Assembly (NCBI GenBank): GCA_033765245.1
Contig: JANRIF010000024.1
Span: 1 to 34,227, forward strand
DNA from: GCA-002840015 sp033765245
GTDB taxonomy: Bacteria; Pseudomonadota; Gammaproteobacteria; Xanthomonadales; Xanthomonadaceae
Length of the DNA stretch: 34,227 bases
Direction of reading: 5' to 3'
The notes under the pieces are model-generated. The model was not told where the DNA came from. It made no database searches and saw only the letters and a list, made by a program, of their open reading frames with translations. This document shows, piece by piece, positions 8,901 through 16,330 of this stretch. Position numbers and translations under genes: made by a program. Each line of letters begins with the position of its first letter. The stretch's first letter is position 1.

Positions 8901-10250
8901 TCAGGGCGTGTGGGCGATCACGTCGGCGAGGGTCTGCGCGATGCGATCGATGTGCTCACGCTGCACGATCAGCGGTGGCGACAGCGCAATCACATCGCCG
9001 CTGTAGCGCACCAGCAGATCGCGTTCGTGGAAGCAGCGGGTGAAGACGTCGTAGCCCCGCGTGCCGGGCGCATTATCGCGCGGCGCCAGTTCGATCGCAC
9101 CAATCAGCCCGTAGTTGCGCACGTCGATGATGTTGGGCAGGCCCTTGAGACTGTGCAGGGCGTTCTCCCAGTGCGCATCCAATTCGATCGCCCGGTCGAA
9201 CAGTTTTTCCTCGGCGTACACGTCCAGCGCCGCCAGACCCGCTGCGCAGGCGACTGGGTGACCGGAATAAGTGTATCCGTGGAACAGCTCGATGGCGCCT
9301 TCAGGGCCGTGCATGAAGGCATCGTGGATGCGCTCATGCACCAGCACCGCGCCCATCGGAATGTTGCCGTTGGTCAGGCCCTTGGCGGTGGTGATGATGT
9401 CCGGCATCACGCCCATGCGCTGTGCCGCGAAGGCGTTGCCGACGCGGCCGAAGCCGGTGATCACTTCGTCGAAGATCAGCAGGATGCCGTGCTTGGTGCA
9501 GATTTCGCGCAGACGCTTGAGGTAGCCATCGGCGGGCATCACCACGCCGCCCGAGCAGGCGATCGGTTCGACGATCACGGCGGCAATGGTGGAGGCGTCG
9601 TGCAACTGCACCAGCCGCTCCAGATCCTCGGCCAGTTCCACACCGTGCGCGGGCAGGCCGCGCGAGAAGGCGTTGCGCGGGATGTCCAGGGTGTGCCGCA
9701 GGTGGTCCACGCCCGGCAGCATCGGGCCGAAGAACTTGCGGTTGTTGACCATGCCGCCGACCGACATGCCGCCGAAGCCGACCCCGTGATACCCCTTCTC
9801 GCGGCCGATCAGGCGCGTGCGCTGGCCCTCGCCACGGACGCGGTGATAGGCCAGCGCGATCTTGAGCGCGGTGTCGGCCGATTCCGAGCCGGAGTTGGTG
9901 AAGAACACCTTGTTGATGCCGGCGGGCGCAATGTCGGCCAGGCGTTCGGCCAGTTCGAATGCCGGCGAATGGCCCATCTGGAAGGTGGGCGCGAAATCGA
10001 GCGTCGCGATCTGCTTCTGCACCGCCTCGACGATGCGCGGGTGCGCGTGGCCGGCATTGCAACACCACAGGCCGGCGGTGCCATCGAGCACTTCGCGGCC
10101 GTCGTTGCTGCGATAGAACATGCCCTTGGCACTTTCGAGCAGGCGCGGCGTGTGCTTGAACTGACGGTTGGCGGTGAACGGCATCCAGAATGCATCCATG
10201 GCCGGATGCGAGGTGTGGTGTGGCGAGGAAGAAGCAGCAGAATCGGTCAT
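8901..10250 (-). CDS. Omega-amino acid:pyruvate aminotransferase (beta-alanine type, class III)
   Basis: This is a PLP-dependent class III aminotransferase that moves the terminal amino group of beta-alanine or another omega-amino acid to pyruvate, giving malonate semialdehyde and alanine. The protein is 449 aa. It contains MDAFWMPFTANRQFK (18-32), the TNSGSESADTALK cofactor-phosphate segment (118-130), the PLP-pyridine aspartate Asp261 in FDEVITGFGR, and the Schiff-base Lys290 in TTAKGLTNG. The MPFTANR start region and LWCCNAGHAHPRI are characteristic of the omega-amino acid:pyruvate subgroup (BauA/OAPT-like); other class III enzymes differ here. It ends 36 bp before ald and is divergent from the PuuR-like regulator. 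The exact substrate among beta-alanine, GABA and diamines cannot be fixed from sequence. Confidence 0.9.
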   Translation of the reverse strand: MTDSAASSSPHHTSHPAMDAFWMPFTANRQFKHTPRLLESAKGMFYRSNDGREVLDGTAGLWCCNAGHAHPRIVEAVQKQIATLDFAPTFQMGHSPAFELAERLADIAPAGINKVFFTNSGSESADTALKIALAYHRVRGEGQRTRLIGREKGYHGVGFGGMSVGGMVNNRKFFGPMLPGVDHLRHTLDIPRNAFSRGLPAHGVELAEDLERLVQLHDASTIAAVIVEPIACSGGVVMPADGYLKRLREICTKHGILLIFDEVITGFGRVGNAFAAQRMGVMPDIITTAKGLTNGNIPMGAVLVHERIHDAFMHGPEGAIELFHGYTYSGHPVACAAGLAALDVYAEEKLFDRAIELDAHWENALHSLKGLPNIIDVRNYGLIGAIELAPRDNAPGTRGYDVFTRCFHERDLLVRYSGDVIALSPPLIVQREHIDRIAQTLADVIAHTP

Positions 10251-10424
10251 GAGCGGGGCTCTGTGGCGGCAATCGTCGCGACGCGACGGCTAATGATCCC
10301 CAGGCCGCAGTGGCGGCAACCGGGGCGCTGAAACGGCGCGTCCCCGGCGTCGCCGGCAGCGGGTGCACGGCGGCGGCGAGGGCGTTCCGGGCAACCCGGT
10401 AGCCGTGCGCGGCACGCTATCAGT

Positions 10425-10443
10425 GTTGAATAAACTTTACAAC
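10425..10443. promoter_or_regulatory. AT-rich imperfect palindrome in the divergent promoter region
   Basis: The 274-bp region between the aminotransferase and the PuuR-like gene is GC-rich except for a short AT-rich island. There, GTTGAATAAACTTTACAAC has complementary GTTG/CAAC ends and partly symmetric AA/TT inside. A little downstream is TTGACG (about 10468), with AT-rich sequence 17 bases further (TAAGTA), which could serve the regulator gene. The position between divergent genes suggests an operator for the neighbouring HTH-cupin regulator. This is inference; no known PuuR box is matched exactly. Confidence 0.3.
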
Positions 10444-10524
10444 GGGCGCCGCAGCATCGCGATTTATTTGACGGTACGCGCCACGGGTGTTAAGTATTCG
10501 GCATCACCGCAGGGCGCTCGGATC

Positions 10525-11073
10525 ATGGATATCGGCTATCGCTTGCAGGCCATCCGCAAGGCCAAGGGCTTGAGCCAGCGCGAACTGGCCAAGCGGGTCA
10601 ACGTCACCAACAGCACCATTTCGCTGATCGAGCAGAACAAGGTCAGCCCTTCGATCAGCTCGCTCAAGAAGGTGCTGGATGGCATCCCGATTTCGCTGTC
10701 GGATTTCTTTACCGCCGATCTGATTGCCGATGCCGCCGATAGCGTGTTTTTCCCGACGCCGCAGCAGCCCGACGTCGGCAACAACGACATCCACTATTTC
10801 CTGGTCGGCCAGGGCCGGCTCGGGCGTCAGCTTGGCATCCTGCGCGAGGTCATGCCGCCGGGCAGCGACACCGGGGTGGAGATGCTCAGCCACGACGGCG
10901 AGGAAGGCGGGGTGGTGATCCAGGGCCGGGTCGAGATCACGGTGGGCGAGCAGACCCGCGAGCTCGGTCCCGGCGATGGCTACTACTTCGAGAGCCGCCG
11001 TCCGCATCGCTTCCGCAACATCGGTGACGACGACGCCATCATCGTCAGCGCCAACACGCCGCCGACGTTCTGA
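10525..11073 (+). CDS. puuR: PuuR-like transcriptional regulator (XRE HTH plus cupin)
   Basis: The protein is 182 aa, close to E. coli PuuR (185 aa). Residues 1-62 form a Cro/C1-type HTH (RLQAIRKAKGLSQRELAKRVNVTNSTISLIEQNKVSPSISSLKKVL). The C-terminal half, about 110-180, is a cupin domain (GEEGGVVIQGRVEITVGEQTRELGPGDGYYF, then RPHRF). The end VSANTPPTF closely resembles the PuuR C-terminus. PuuR represses putrescine-catabolic genes and is released by putrescine; a similar amine ligand is likely here. The ATG at 10525 was chosen because the HTH starts there; the upstream frame is non-coding promoter sequence. The regulator is divergent from the aminotransferase-ald group and precedes a PuuC-like dehydrogenase, so it probably controls both. 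Confidence 0.85.
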   Translation: MDIGYRLQAIRKAKGLSQRELAKRVNVTNSTISLIEQNKVSPSISSLKKVLDGIPISLSDFFTADLIADAADSVFFPTPQQPDVGNNDIHYFLVGQGRLGRQLGILREVMPPGSDTGVEMLSHDGEEGGVVIQGRVEITVGEQTRELGPGDGYYFESRRPHRFRNIGDDDAIIVSANTPPTF

Positions 11074-11109
11074 TGCAGACTTCCCGGCGCCACCCGTCTC
11101 CCGTCGTGC

Positions 11110-11144
11110 GTGAGCGCGCTCCCACAGGGTTGCGATGCGCTCAC
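11110..11144. repeat. REP-like hairpin between puuR-like gene and aldehyde dehydrogenase
   Basis: GTGAGCGC (11110-11117) pairs perfectly with GCGCTCAC (11137-11144). The loop contains GCTCCCACAGGGTTGCGAT, the complement of the GTGGGAGCGC motif also seen near 18760. It lies 37 bp after the regulator stop in a 186-bp gap. It could partly terminate transcription before the dehydrogenase gene or be just a dispersed REP copy. Confidence 0.5.
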
Positions 11145-11259
11145 ATGACTTCCGCGCTCCCTGGTGGGACGCCGCCACCCGATTGCTGTCGGCTCCTTCC
11201 CCTGGCGGGGACGTGAGCCGAACTGTGAAATTCACGCCGACATTCCAACCGGAGACCAC

Positions 11260-12771
11260 ATGAACACTGCACCCGCTGCCACCACCCGCGACCATTGGCT
11301 GGCGCGCGCCGCCTCGTTGTCGATCCGCACCCAGGCTTTCATCGATGGCCGTTATGTGGATGCCGCGTCGGGGCAGACCTTCGACTGCATCAGCCCGATC
11401 GATGGGCGCGTGTTGGGCAAGGTGGCGCTGTGCGAGGCCGAGGACGTGGAGCGCGCGGTGCGCGCGGCGCGGCTGGCTTTCGAGGATGGCCGCTGGTCGG
11501 CCAAGCCGCCGGTGTATCGCAAGCGGGTGCTGATCCGCTTCGCGCAACTGCTGCAGGATCACCGCGAGGAACTGGCGCTGCTGGAGACGCTGGACATGGG
11601 CAAGCCGATCGGCGATGCGCTGGCGGTGGACCTGGCGGCGACGGTGCGCTGCATGAGTTGGACCGGCGAGGCCATCGACAAGGTCTACGACGAAGTGGCG
11701 CCCACCGGTCACAACGAGTTGGGGCTGGTCACGCGCGAGCCGCTGGGCGTGATCGCCGCCATCGTGCCGTGGAACTTCCCGCTGCTGATGGCGACCTGGA
11801 AAATCGCGCCGGCGCTGGCGATGGGCAACTCGGTGATCCTCAAGCCGTCGGAAAAGTCGCCGCTCACCGCGATCCGCATCGCTGAACTCGCCATCGAGGC
11901 GGGCATTCCGGCCGGCGTGCTCAACGTGTTGCCGGGCTTTGGCAAGGGCGCCGGCGAGCCGCTGGCGCTGCACATGGACGTCGACGGCATCGTGTTCACC
12001 GGTTCCACCGCGGTGGGCAAGCACCTGCTGCAATGCGCCGGCCGTTCCAACATGAAGCGCGCCTTCATGGAGTGCGGCGGCAAGAGCCCGAACATCGTGT
12101 TCGCCGATGCGCCGGACCTGCAGGCTGCTGCGCGCGCCGCTGCCGGCGCGATTTTCTACAACCAGGGGGAGGTCTGCACTGCCGCATCGCGGCTACTGGT
12201 GGATCGCGCGATCAAGGCCGAATTCATCGCCGAGGTAGTGGCCGCCGGGCGCGAGATGCAGCCGCGCCATCCGCTCGACCCCGGCGCGCCGATGGGCGCG
12301 ATGGTGGACGAATCGCAAGTACAGCGCGTGCTCGGCTACATCGAACAAGGCCAGGGCGAGGGCGCCACGCTGGCGCTCGGCGGCCGCCGCGTGCTCACCG
12401 AAACCGGCGGTTGCTACATCGAGCCCACCGTGTTCGATGACGTCGGCCACGGCATGACCATCGCCCGCGAGGAAATCTTCGGGCCGGTGCTGTCCGCCAT
12501 CGCCTTCACCGATGAGGCAGAGGCGCTGCGTATCGCCAACGACAGCCCGTTTGGCCTCGCCGCCGGCGTGTGGACCCGCGACATCACCCGTGCCCATCGC
12601 GTCGCCCGCAAGCTGCGCGCTGGCAGCGTGTGGGTGAACTACTGGGACGGCGGCGACATGACCGCCCCGTTCGGCGGCTTCAAGCAATCCGGCAACGGCC
12701 GCGACAAATCCCTGCATGCGTTCGACAAATACACCGAGATCAAGGCCACCTGGATCAACCTGAAGGGGTGA
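11260..12771 (+). CDS. puuC: PuuC-like NAD(P)-dependent aminoaldehyde dehydrogenase
   Basis: This enzyme oxidises an aminoaldehyde (gamma-glutamyl-aminobutyraldehyde, 4-aminobutanal or 3-aminopropanal) to the amino acid. The protein is 503 aa and starts at the ATG at 11260, with GGAG five bases upstream. It closely follows E. coli PuuC (495 aa) throughout: AIDKVYDEVAPT, LGVIAAIVPWNFPLLMATWKI, ILKPSEKSPLTAIR, FTGSTAVGKHLL, general base Glu271 in MECGGKSPNIVFAD, nucleophile Cys306 in YNQGEVCTAASRLL, and the end DMTAPFGGFKQSGNGRDKSLHAFDKYTEIK. Co-location with the omega-aminotransferase suggests that its product, for example beta-alanine, is passed on there. No gamma-glutamylputrescine synthetase, oxidase or hydrolase lies nearby, so the full Puu pathway is not shown. 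Confidence 0.88.
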   Translation: MNTAPAATTRDHWLARAASLSIRTQAFIDGRYVDAASGQTFDCISPIDGRVLGKVALCEAEDVERAVRAARLAFEDGRWSAKPPVYRKRVLIRFAQLLQDHREELALLETLDMGKPIGDALAVDLAATVRCMSWTGEAIDKVYDEVAPTGHNELGLVTREPLGVIAAIVPWNFPLLMATWKIAPALAMGNSVILKPSEKSPLTAIRIAELAIEAGIPAGVLNVLPGFGKGAGEPLALHMDVDGIVFTGSTAVGKHLLQCAGRSNMKRAFMECGGKSPNIVFADAPDLQAAARAAAGAIFYNQGEVCTAASRLLVDRAIKAEFIAEVVAAGREMQPRHPLDPGAPMGAMVDESQVQRVLGYIEQGQGEGATLALGGRRVLTETGGCYIEPTVFDDVGHGMTIAREEIFGPVLSAIAFTDEAEALRIANDSPFGLAAGVWTRDITRAHRVARKLRAGSVWVNYWDGGDMTAPFGGFKQSGNGRDKSLHAFDKYTEIKATWINLKG

Positions 12772-12781
12772 TGCGAGGGCA

Positions 12782-13108
12782 TCATTCGCAGGCGATGCCG
12801 TCGCCATCGCGATCCAGGCCGGAACGGTAGCCCGGCTCCCCGCGTCGGATCGGCGCGGCACCGGCGGCGCGCGCTTGCGCGCAGTTCTGAAAGTGCGCCG
12901 CGGGCTGTTGCAGCGTTTGCGCGGCGCTCTCGCGGCGCGTCGACAAGCGCGGGGTGGTGGTGACTGCACCATGGCAATGGTAGTCGCCGGTCTTGCGGTT
13001 GTGATGGCAGCCTTCGGCGTTCAATCCGCCCGGGTGTGCGCTGCCCGTTGCACTCAGTGCCAGGTTGACTAGCGCCGCCGCCAGCAGCCGGATCGTCACG
13101 CGTGTCAT
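12782..13108 (-). CDS. Secreted excalibur calcium-binding domain protein
   Basis: A small protein of 108 aa. The N-terminus (MTRVTIRLLAAALVNLALSATGSA) is a typical signal peptide with cleavage near residue 24. It is followed by HPGGLNAEGCHHNRKTGDYHCH (25-46), a Cys/His-rich motif found in many small secreted proteins. After a basic, Gln-rich linker comes an excalibur domain (FQNCAQARAAGAAPIRRGEPGYRSGLDRDGDGIACE), with the two conserved cysteines and the DRDGDGIACE calcium-loop signature. It is probably periplasmic or extracellular. The Cys/His motif could bind metal. Its biochemical role is unknown. It lies convergent to the aldehyde dehydrogenase, with 10 bp between the stops. Confidence 0.9.
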   Translation of the reverse strand: MTRVTIRLLAAALVNLALSATGSAHPGGLNAEGCHHNRKTGDYHCHGAVTTTPRLSTRRESAAQTLQQPAAHFQNCAQARAAGAAPIRRGEPGYRSGLDRDGDGIACE

Positions 13109-13140
13109 GGGTGTCTCACAGTGTTGGTGCCGATGCGGTG

Positions 13141-13156
13141 CTCCGAAAGGTCGGAG
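13141..13156. terminator. Short hairpin between XRE gene and excalibur gene
   Basis: CTCCGA pairs perfectly with TCGGAG around an AAGG loop, with further G-T wobble pairs outward. It lies downstream of the XRE gene stop (13268, - strand) and before the excalibur gene start (13108). There is no T-run. It may end the XRE transcript. Confidence 0.3.
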
Positions 13157-13267
13157 TGCGCGATGGTTGACGGATATGCACTGCAGTCCGCACCTGCAAG
13201 CGCACTCGCAGACCCCAACGCACCCGCCGATTCAGAGCGGCCAGGTTGCGCGCCAAAACGCGATTCG

Positions 13268-13705
13268 CTATCGGCGCTTGCGTTCCGTTGCCGCCGTGGC
13301 ACCCAACGCCAGATCGCGCGAATCGTCTCCGGGCTCGGCGGGCCGCAATGCGATTGCCTCCACCAATGCCACCAACGGAATGCGCTCGCGGTACGGAATC
13401 TGCCGTAGTGCCAGCAGCAGGCGTTCTTCGAGTTCGTCGTGGGCGTAGTAGTTGAGTTGCAGCGCCGACACTTCCTCTGTGCTGCCGTCGGCCCATTTGG
13501 GCCCACGTCCGGTGGCCAGCCACTCGAAGGCGACTCCGCAAATCGATGCGACCTGAATCATGTGCTCGGTGTTGGGATGGCAGCCGTTGCGGCGTTCCCA
13601 CTGACCCACCGCGGTGCGTTGTACGCCGATGCGTGCGGCGAGTTTGGCTTGCGACAGGCCGGCGCTGCGGCGCGCCTGACAGATACGGCTGGCGAGGCTC
13701 AGCAT
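13268..13705 (-). CDS. XRE-family transcriptional regulator
   Basis: The protein is 145 aa. Residues 5-65 form a Cro/C1-type HTH (SRICQARRSAGLSQAKLAARIGVQRTAVGQWERRN, then VASICGVAFEWLATGRG). The C-terminal half (EEVSALQLNYYAHDELEERLLLALRQIPYRERIPLVALVEAI) is helical and acidic, probably for oligomerisation. There is no peptidase, cupin or sensor domain. HTH proteins ending the DNA-binding domain with 'VAFEWLATGRGP' resemble phage-derived C1-type regulators kept on xanthomonad chromosomes. The target is unknown. It is divergent from the secreted-protein gene at 13998 across a 292-bp region with no other gene and no clear palindrome, so that gene is a candidate target. Confidence 0.85.
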   Translation of the reverse strand: MLSLASRICQARRSAGLSQAKLAARIGVQRTAVGQWERRNGCHPNTEHMIQVASICGVAFEWLATGRGPKWADGSTEEVSALQLNYYAHDELEERLLLALRQIPYRERIPLVALVEAIALRPAEPGDDSRDLALGATAATERKRR

Positions 13706-13997
13706 GGCGGCAGCGCCTGTGTCGACGAGAAGTGCGGCAGCGTAGCTGGCACACGCCAGCGATTCCGTTCATCGAATCGCACAATTGCACTGTCGCCTGG
13801 ATTCGGCGTGTTGGCGTGGCAGGTCGGCATCGCCGGGGCGGCAGCGGTAATGGGCAGCGGCGCGCATTCCGGCGCGCGCGTCGGAATGCACGCCGCCGGT
13901 GCCTGCGCTACAACGCATCGGGCGGATATCCCGAGGTCCGCCCATCCAGGTGCCCCGGCACGCGCCGGCATTCAACACTCATCGCAAAGGAACTGGC

Positions 13998-14900
13998 ATG
14001 AATAAACCGATCATGATGACGATTTTCGCCGCACTGACCACGTTGGGGATGCAGGCGAGCGCGCAGGAGGCGGCGTCCACCGCAACGGCGTCGCGTATGC
14101 TGCGTGCCGAGCCCAAACTGGCGATTCGCGGTGTGCCGGTCACCGGCTGGAACAAGATATTCGGCGAGCCCGCGCGCGATCTGCGCTTTGTCGGTAACCT
14201 GAATTTCGACGTGGCCGGCGTGTTCAATCCCAACGGCCAGGCGTTGCCGATCGATGCCGGTACTTCGCCGGACGCTCTGCTCGCTTCGTATGCCGCGCCG
14301 GATGTCTACCTCGCGTTCTTTGGCGTGCCCGACGCGCAGAACACTCCCGATCAGAACATCCTCTACGCCGACTATCCGCAACTGTCGACGCATGACAGCC
14401 AGTTCGGGCCGTTGCCGCAACTGGCCGACAATCCCGAGTGGTTCGGCAAGAGCAATGGCGCCGAGAACGCGGGGCTGACGGTGCGCAAGTGGCTCTCGCT
14501 TTCGGGCTCGATGCGCTTCGAGTGCAAGCCCAATGAACGTCCGTCCTACAGCGTCCGCGTGCGCGACGCGATTCCGGGCGGCCTGTACACGGTATGGGGC
14601 TTCTATTTCGACCAGGACGTGGGTCAGTTGATGCCGGACTTCGCCTTCGGCGGCACCTCGGCCAATGTGTTCGTGGCCGACAAGGACGGGCGCATCGATG
14701 GTTCGCGCGCGCTCAACTTCTGTCCGCAGCGTGTCACTGCGCAGGACCGGTACGTGCCAGTGGCGACGTTCCTGGTGTATCACCCCGATGGCCGCGTCAA
14801 TGCTGCGGTGGGCCACACCGTTGCCACCCCGCCGTTCATCGGTCCGGGCATGACGGCGTCGCCTCAGATCATGTTCGCGATGCCCAAGGACGGCTTCTGA
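13998..14900 (+). CDS. Secreted protein of unknown function
   Basis: The protein is 300 aa. Start ATG at 13998 with an AAAGGA box seven bases upstream. The N-terminus MNKPIMMTIFAALTTLGMQASAQ is a signal peptide with cleavage after ASA (residue 22). The mature protein is rich in aromatic residues, Gly, Pro and Asp. It has segments that look like a beta-sandwich (YSVRVRDAIPGGLYTVWGFYFDQDV; ATFLVYHPDGRVNAAVGHTVATPP). It has two cysteines (FECKPNE and LNFCPQR) that could form a disulphide. No catalytic motif, lipobox or membrane anchor was recognised, and I cannot assign a family. It is probably periplasmic or exported. Confidence 0.85.
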   Translation: MNKPIMMTIFAALTTLGMQASAQEAASTATASRMLRAEPKLAIRGVPVTGWNKIFGEPARDLRFVGNLNFDVAGVFNPNGQALPIDAGTSPDALLASYAAPDVYLAFFGVPDAQNTPDQNILYADYPQLSTHDSQFGPLPQLADNPEWFGKSNGAENAGLTVRKWLSLSGSMRFECKPNERPSYSVRVRDAIPGGLYTVWGFYFDQDVGQLMPDFAFGGTSANVFVADKDGRIDGSRALNFCPQRVTAQDRYVPVATFLVYHPDGRVNAAVGHTVATPPFIGPGMTASPQIMFAMPKDGF

Positions 14901-14966
14901 ACGGTTGTCGCATCGGCGTTCGGCTGCGCTCGCCGTTGGCGGGCGCGGCCGTGTGCCAGGACGGAT

Positions 14967-14998
14967 TGCCAGCACGACCCGATGTCGGGTGGCTGGCA
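14967..14998. terminator. Hairpin between convergent genes
   Basis: TGCCAGC (14967-14973) pairs with GCTGGCA (14992-14998), and inside it ACCCGA (14977-14982) pairs with TCGGGT (14985-14990) over a 2-base loop. It lies between the stop of the secreted-protein gene (14900) and the stop of the membrane-protein gene (15057). It lacks a T-run, but its position between convergent stops suggests a bidirectional terminator. Confidence 0.45.
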
Positions 14999-15056
14999 CT
15001 GGCGGAGAAAGCGGAGCCGATCGCGTCGGTCTCCGGGTGTGGGTAACGCTCGCGTA

Positions 15057-15377
15057 CTACGCGCCGGGCGGCAGTTGCTGGCGCGCCTGCGGGGGGATGG
15101 CGTTGGCCATGGTCTTGAGGATCAGCGGCGACGAGATGCCGATGTGAAATGCCACCAGCTTGCCCAGCGGCGAAATATCGTCGTTGTACAAGTAGCCGAC
15201 GATGCCGCCCAGGATCGGCCAGGCAACGAACGGCAGCCAGTAGAGCAAGTCGCTGAAGTCCGGGCGTTCCGCTTTGGGGATGCGCTGGAGTTCGAGCAGA
15301 TTGATCACGTTGACGACGAAGCCGCCGATCGCCGCGAGGATGACCGGGGTGGTGAGGATGTTCGATTCGATTGGCAT
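15057..15377 (-). CDS. Small integral membrane protein, partner of the HTH-like gene
   Basis: The protein is 106 aa, starting at the ATG at 15377 (MPIESNILTTPVILAAIGGF). It has three hydrophobic segments: about residues 9-29 (TPVILAAIGGFVVNVINLLEL), 46-64 (LLYWLPFVAWPILGGIVGYLY) and 72-90 (LGKLVAFHIGISSPLILKT). A charged stretch RIPKAERPDF lies between the first and second. The C-terminal tail is Gln/Pro-rich. No transporter or enzyme signature was recognised. It begins eight bases after the stop of the 91-aa gene upstream, so the two are surely one transcript. A longer upstream open frame exists but is only the HTH-like gene read in another frame. Confidence 0.8.
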   Translation of the reverse strand: MPIESNILTTPVILAAIGGFVVNVINLLELQRIPKAERPDFSDLLYWLPFVAWPILGGIVGYLYNDDISPLGKLVAFHIGISSPLILKTMANAIPPQARQQLPPGA

Positions 15378-15385
15378 GGTCGCTC

Positions 15386-15661
15386 TCACATCGCACGGTT
15401 CTTGATCGCGCCGAGCAGCTTCGCTGCCAGGGACGTGTTTTCGCTGAAATGCTTGCGGGTGGTGTACAGCTCTTGACCGTCGGTGGAGGGCACCGAGGAC
15501 CGAACCACCTGGTCCGCCGCCTCCTTCAATGCCTGCAGCACCAGATCCTGCGGCAGTCCGGTTTCCTTGACGATGCCGGCGACCGAGCGCCATTTGAACT
15601 CGGGCTTGGCGAGCGCATCGAGCACGATGCGGGTCTGATCCTGCGTGATCGGGTTGCTCAT
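15386..15661 (-). CDS. Small HTH-like protein
   Basis: The protein is 91 aa, starting at the ATG at 15661 and preceded by a full GGAGG box, so it should be well translated. Residues 4-50 (ITQDQTRIVLDALAKPEFKWRSVAGIVKETGLPQDLVLQALKEA) read as a winged-helix-type fold: RSVAGIVKETGLPQDLVLQAL fits helix-turn-recognition helix. A beta-strand-like RSSVPSTDGQELYTTRKHF follows as a wing, then a short amphipathic tail. No ligand domain is present. It pairs with a three-segment membrane protein in an operon, which suggests a membrane-linked regulator or adaptor. I do not recognise the family, and function is unassigned. Confidence 0.75.
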   Translation of the reverse strand: MSNPITQDQTRIVLDALAKPEFKWRSVAGIVKETGLPQDLVLQALKEAADQVVRSSVPSTDGQELYTTRKHFSENTSLAAKLLGAIKNRAM

Positions 15662-15937
15662 GTGAACCTCCTTTGGCCGGACGGCCAACGTTGCGCAAGG
15701 CGCTGCAAGGCAGCGGCGTGGGCCGTCAGGGGCTTGGAACGCCCTGGTGACGGAGGCGGCGGCCTGCTGCTCAAGCAGGCTGCCGGGCGCAGGCGCCCGC
15801 TCGCTGCGATCCTCATGCCAGACAAACGCAGGAGGGCGTCGAACGCGGTCAGTGAATGGGGAAACCGCAGGCGGCGAGGTCACCGCGCTGGTGCGAGCGC
15901 GCGATTTCGGTGCGGTTTCGCACACGATGCCCTCGCG

Positions 15938-16309
15938 CTACAACGGGCGCAATTGCTCGGCGACGGAGCGCGTCTTGTCGTTGACCATGTCGCCGGTATG
16001 CAAGGTGGACTTACGCTCGATCAGTAGCACCTGGCATTCGTCGTCGGCGACCGGGTTATGGCGCACGCCCTTGGGCACCACGAATAGCTCGCCCTGGTTC
16101 AACTCGACCGTGCCGAGTTCCATCTCGATGCGCAGATGGCCGGACAGCACGAAGAACAGCTCGTCCTCGTCGGCGTGGGCGTGCCAGCCGAGGCTGCCGT
16201 GCAGCTTGGCCACTTTGACGAAGGCGTCATCGACTTCCGCGATCACCCGTGGCGACCACAGTTCAGTGAGCGCGGCGGCGAGGTGTTTGGGTGAGATGGG
16301 CTGGGGCAT
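15938..16309 (-). CDS. Single-domain cupin protein
   Basis: The protein is 123 aa. Cupin motif 1 is GWHAHADEDELFFVLSGHLRI (residues 41-61), with the His-x-His and Glu metal ligands. Motif 2 is GELFVVPKGVRHNPV, with the third His. It is thus a small beta-barrel likely to bind one metal ion. Enzyme or sensor function cannot be told from sequence. Start ATG at 16309 with GGAG nine bases upstream. It is 21 bp downstream of the DUF2461 gene and in the same direction. The 276-bp gap beyond its stop contains a 7-bp hairpin (GCCTGCT/AGCAGGC, 15762-15780) and no gene. Confidence 0.88.
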   Translation of the reverse strand: MPQPISPKHLAAALTELWSPRVIAEVDDAFVKVAKLHGSLGWHAHADEDELFFVLSGHLRIEMELGTVELNQGELFVVPKGVRHNPVADDECQVLLIERKSTLHTGDMVNDKTRSVAEQLRPL

Positions 16310-16330
16310 GGGGTTGCACTCCGGGCAGGA

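Noticed and set aside
7572..10331. A 919-codon open frame on the + strand opposite ald and the aminotransferase.
   Set aside because: The - strand genes have complete family motifs. The + strand frame gives low-complexity, His/Gln/Arg/Val-rich protein, as expected from the antisense of GC-rich genes.
13439..14005. A 188-codon + strand frame across the XRE gene and its upstream region.
   Set aside because: It overlaps a clear HTH gene on the other strand and gives Ala/Gly/Arg-rich sequence with no motif.
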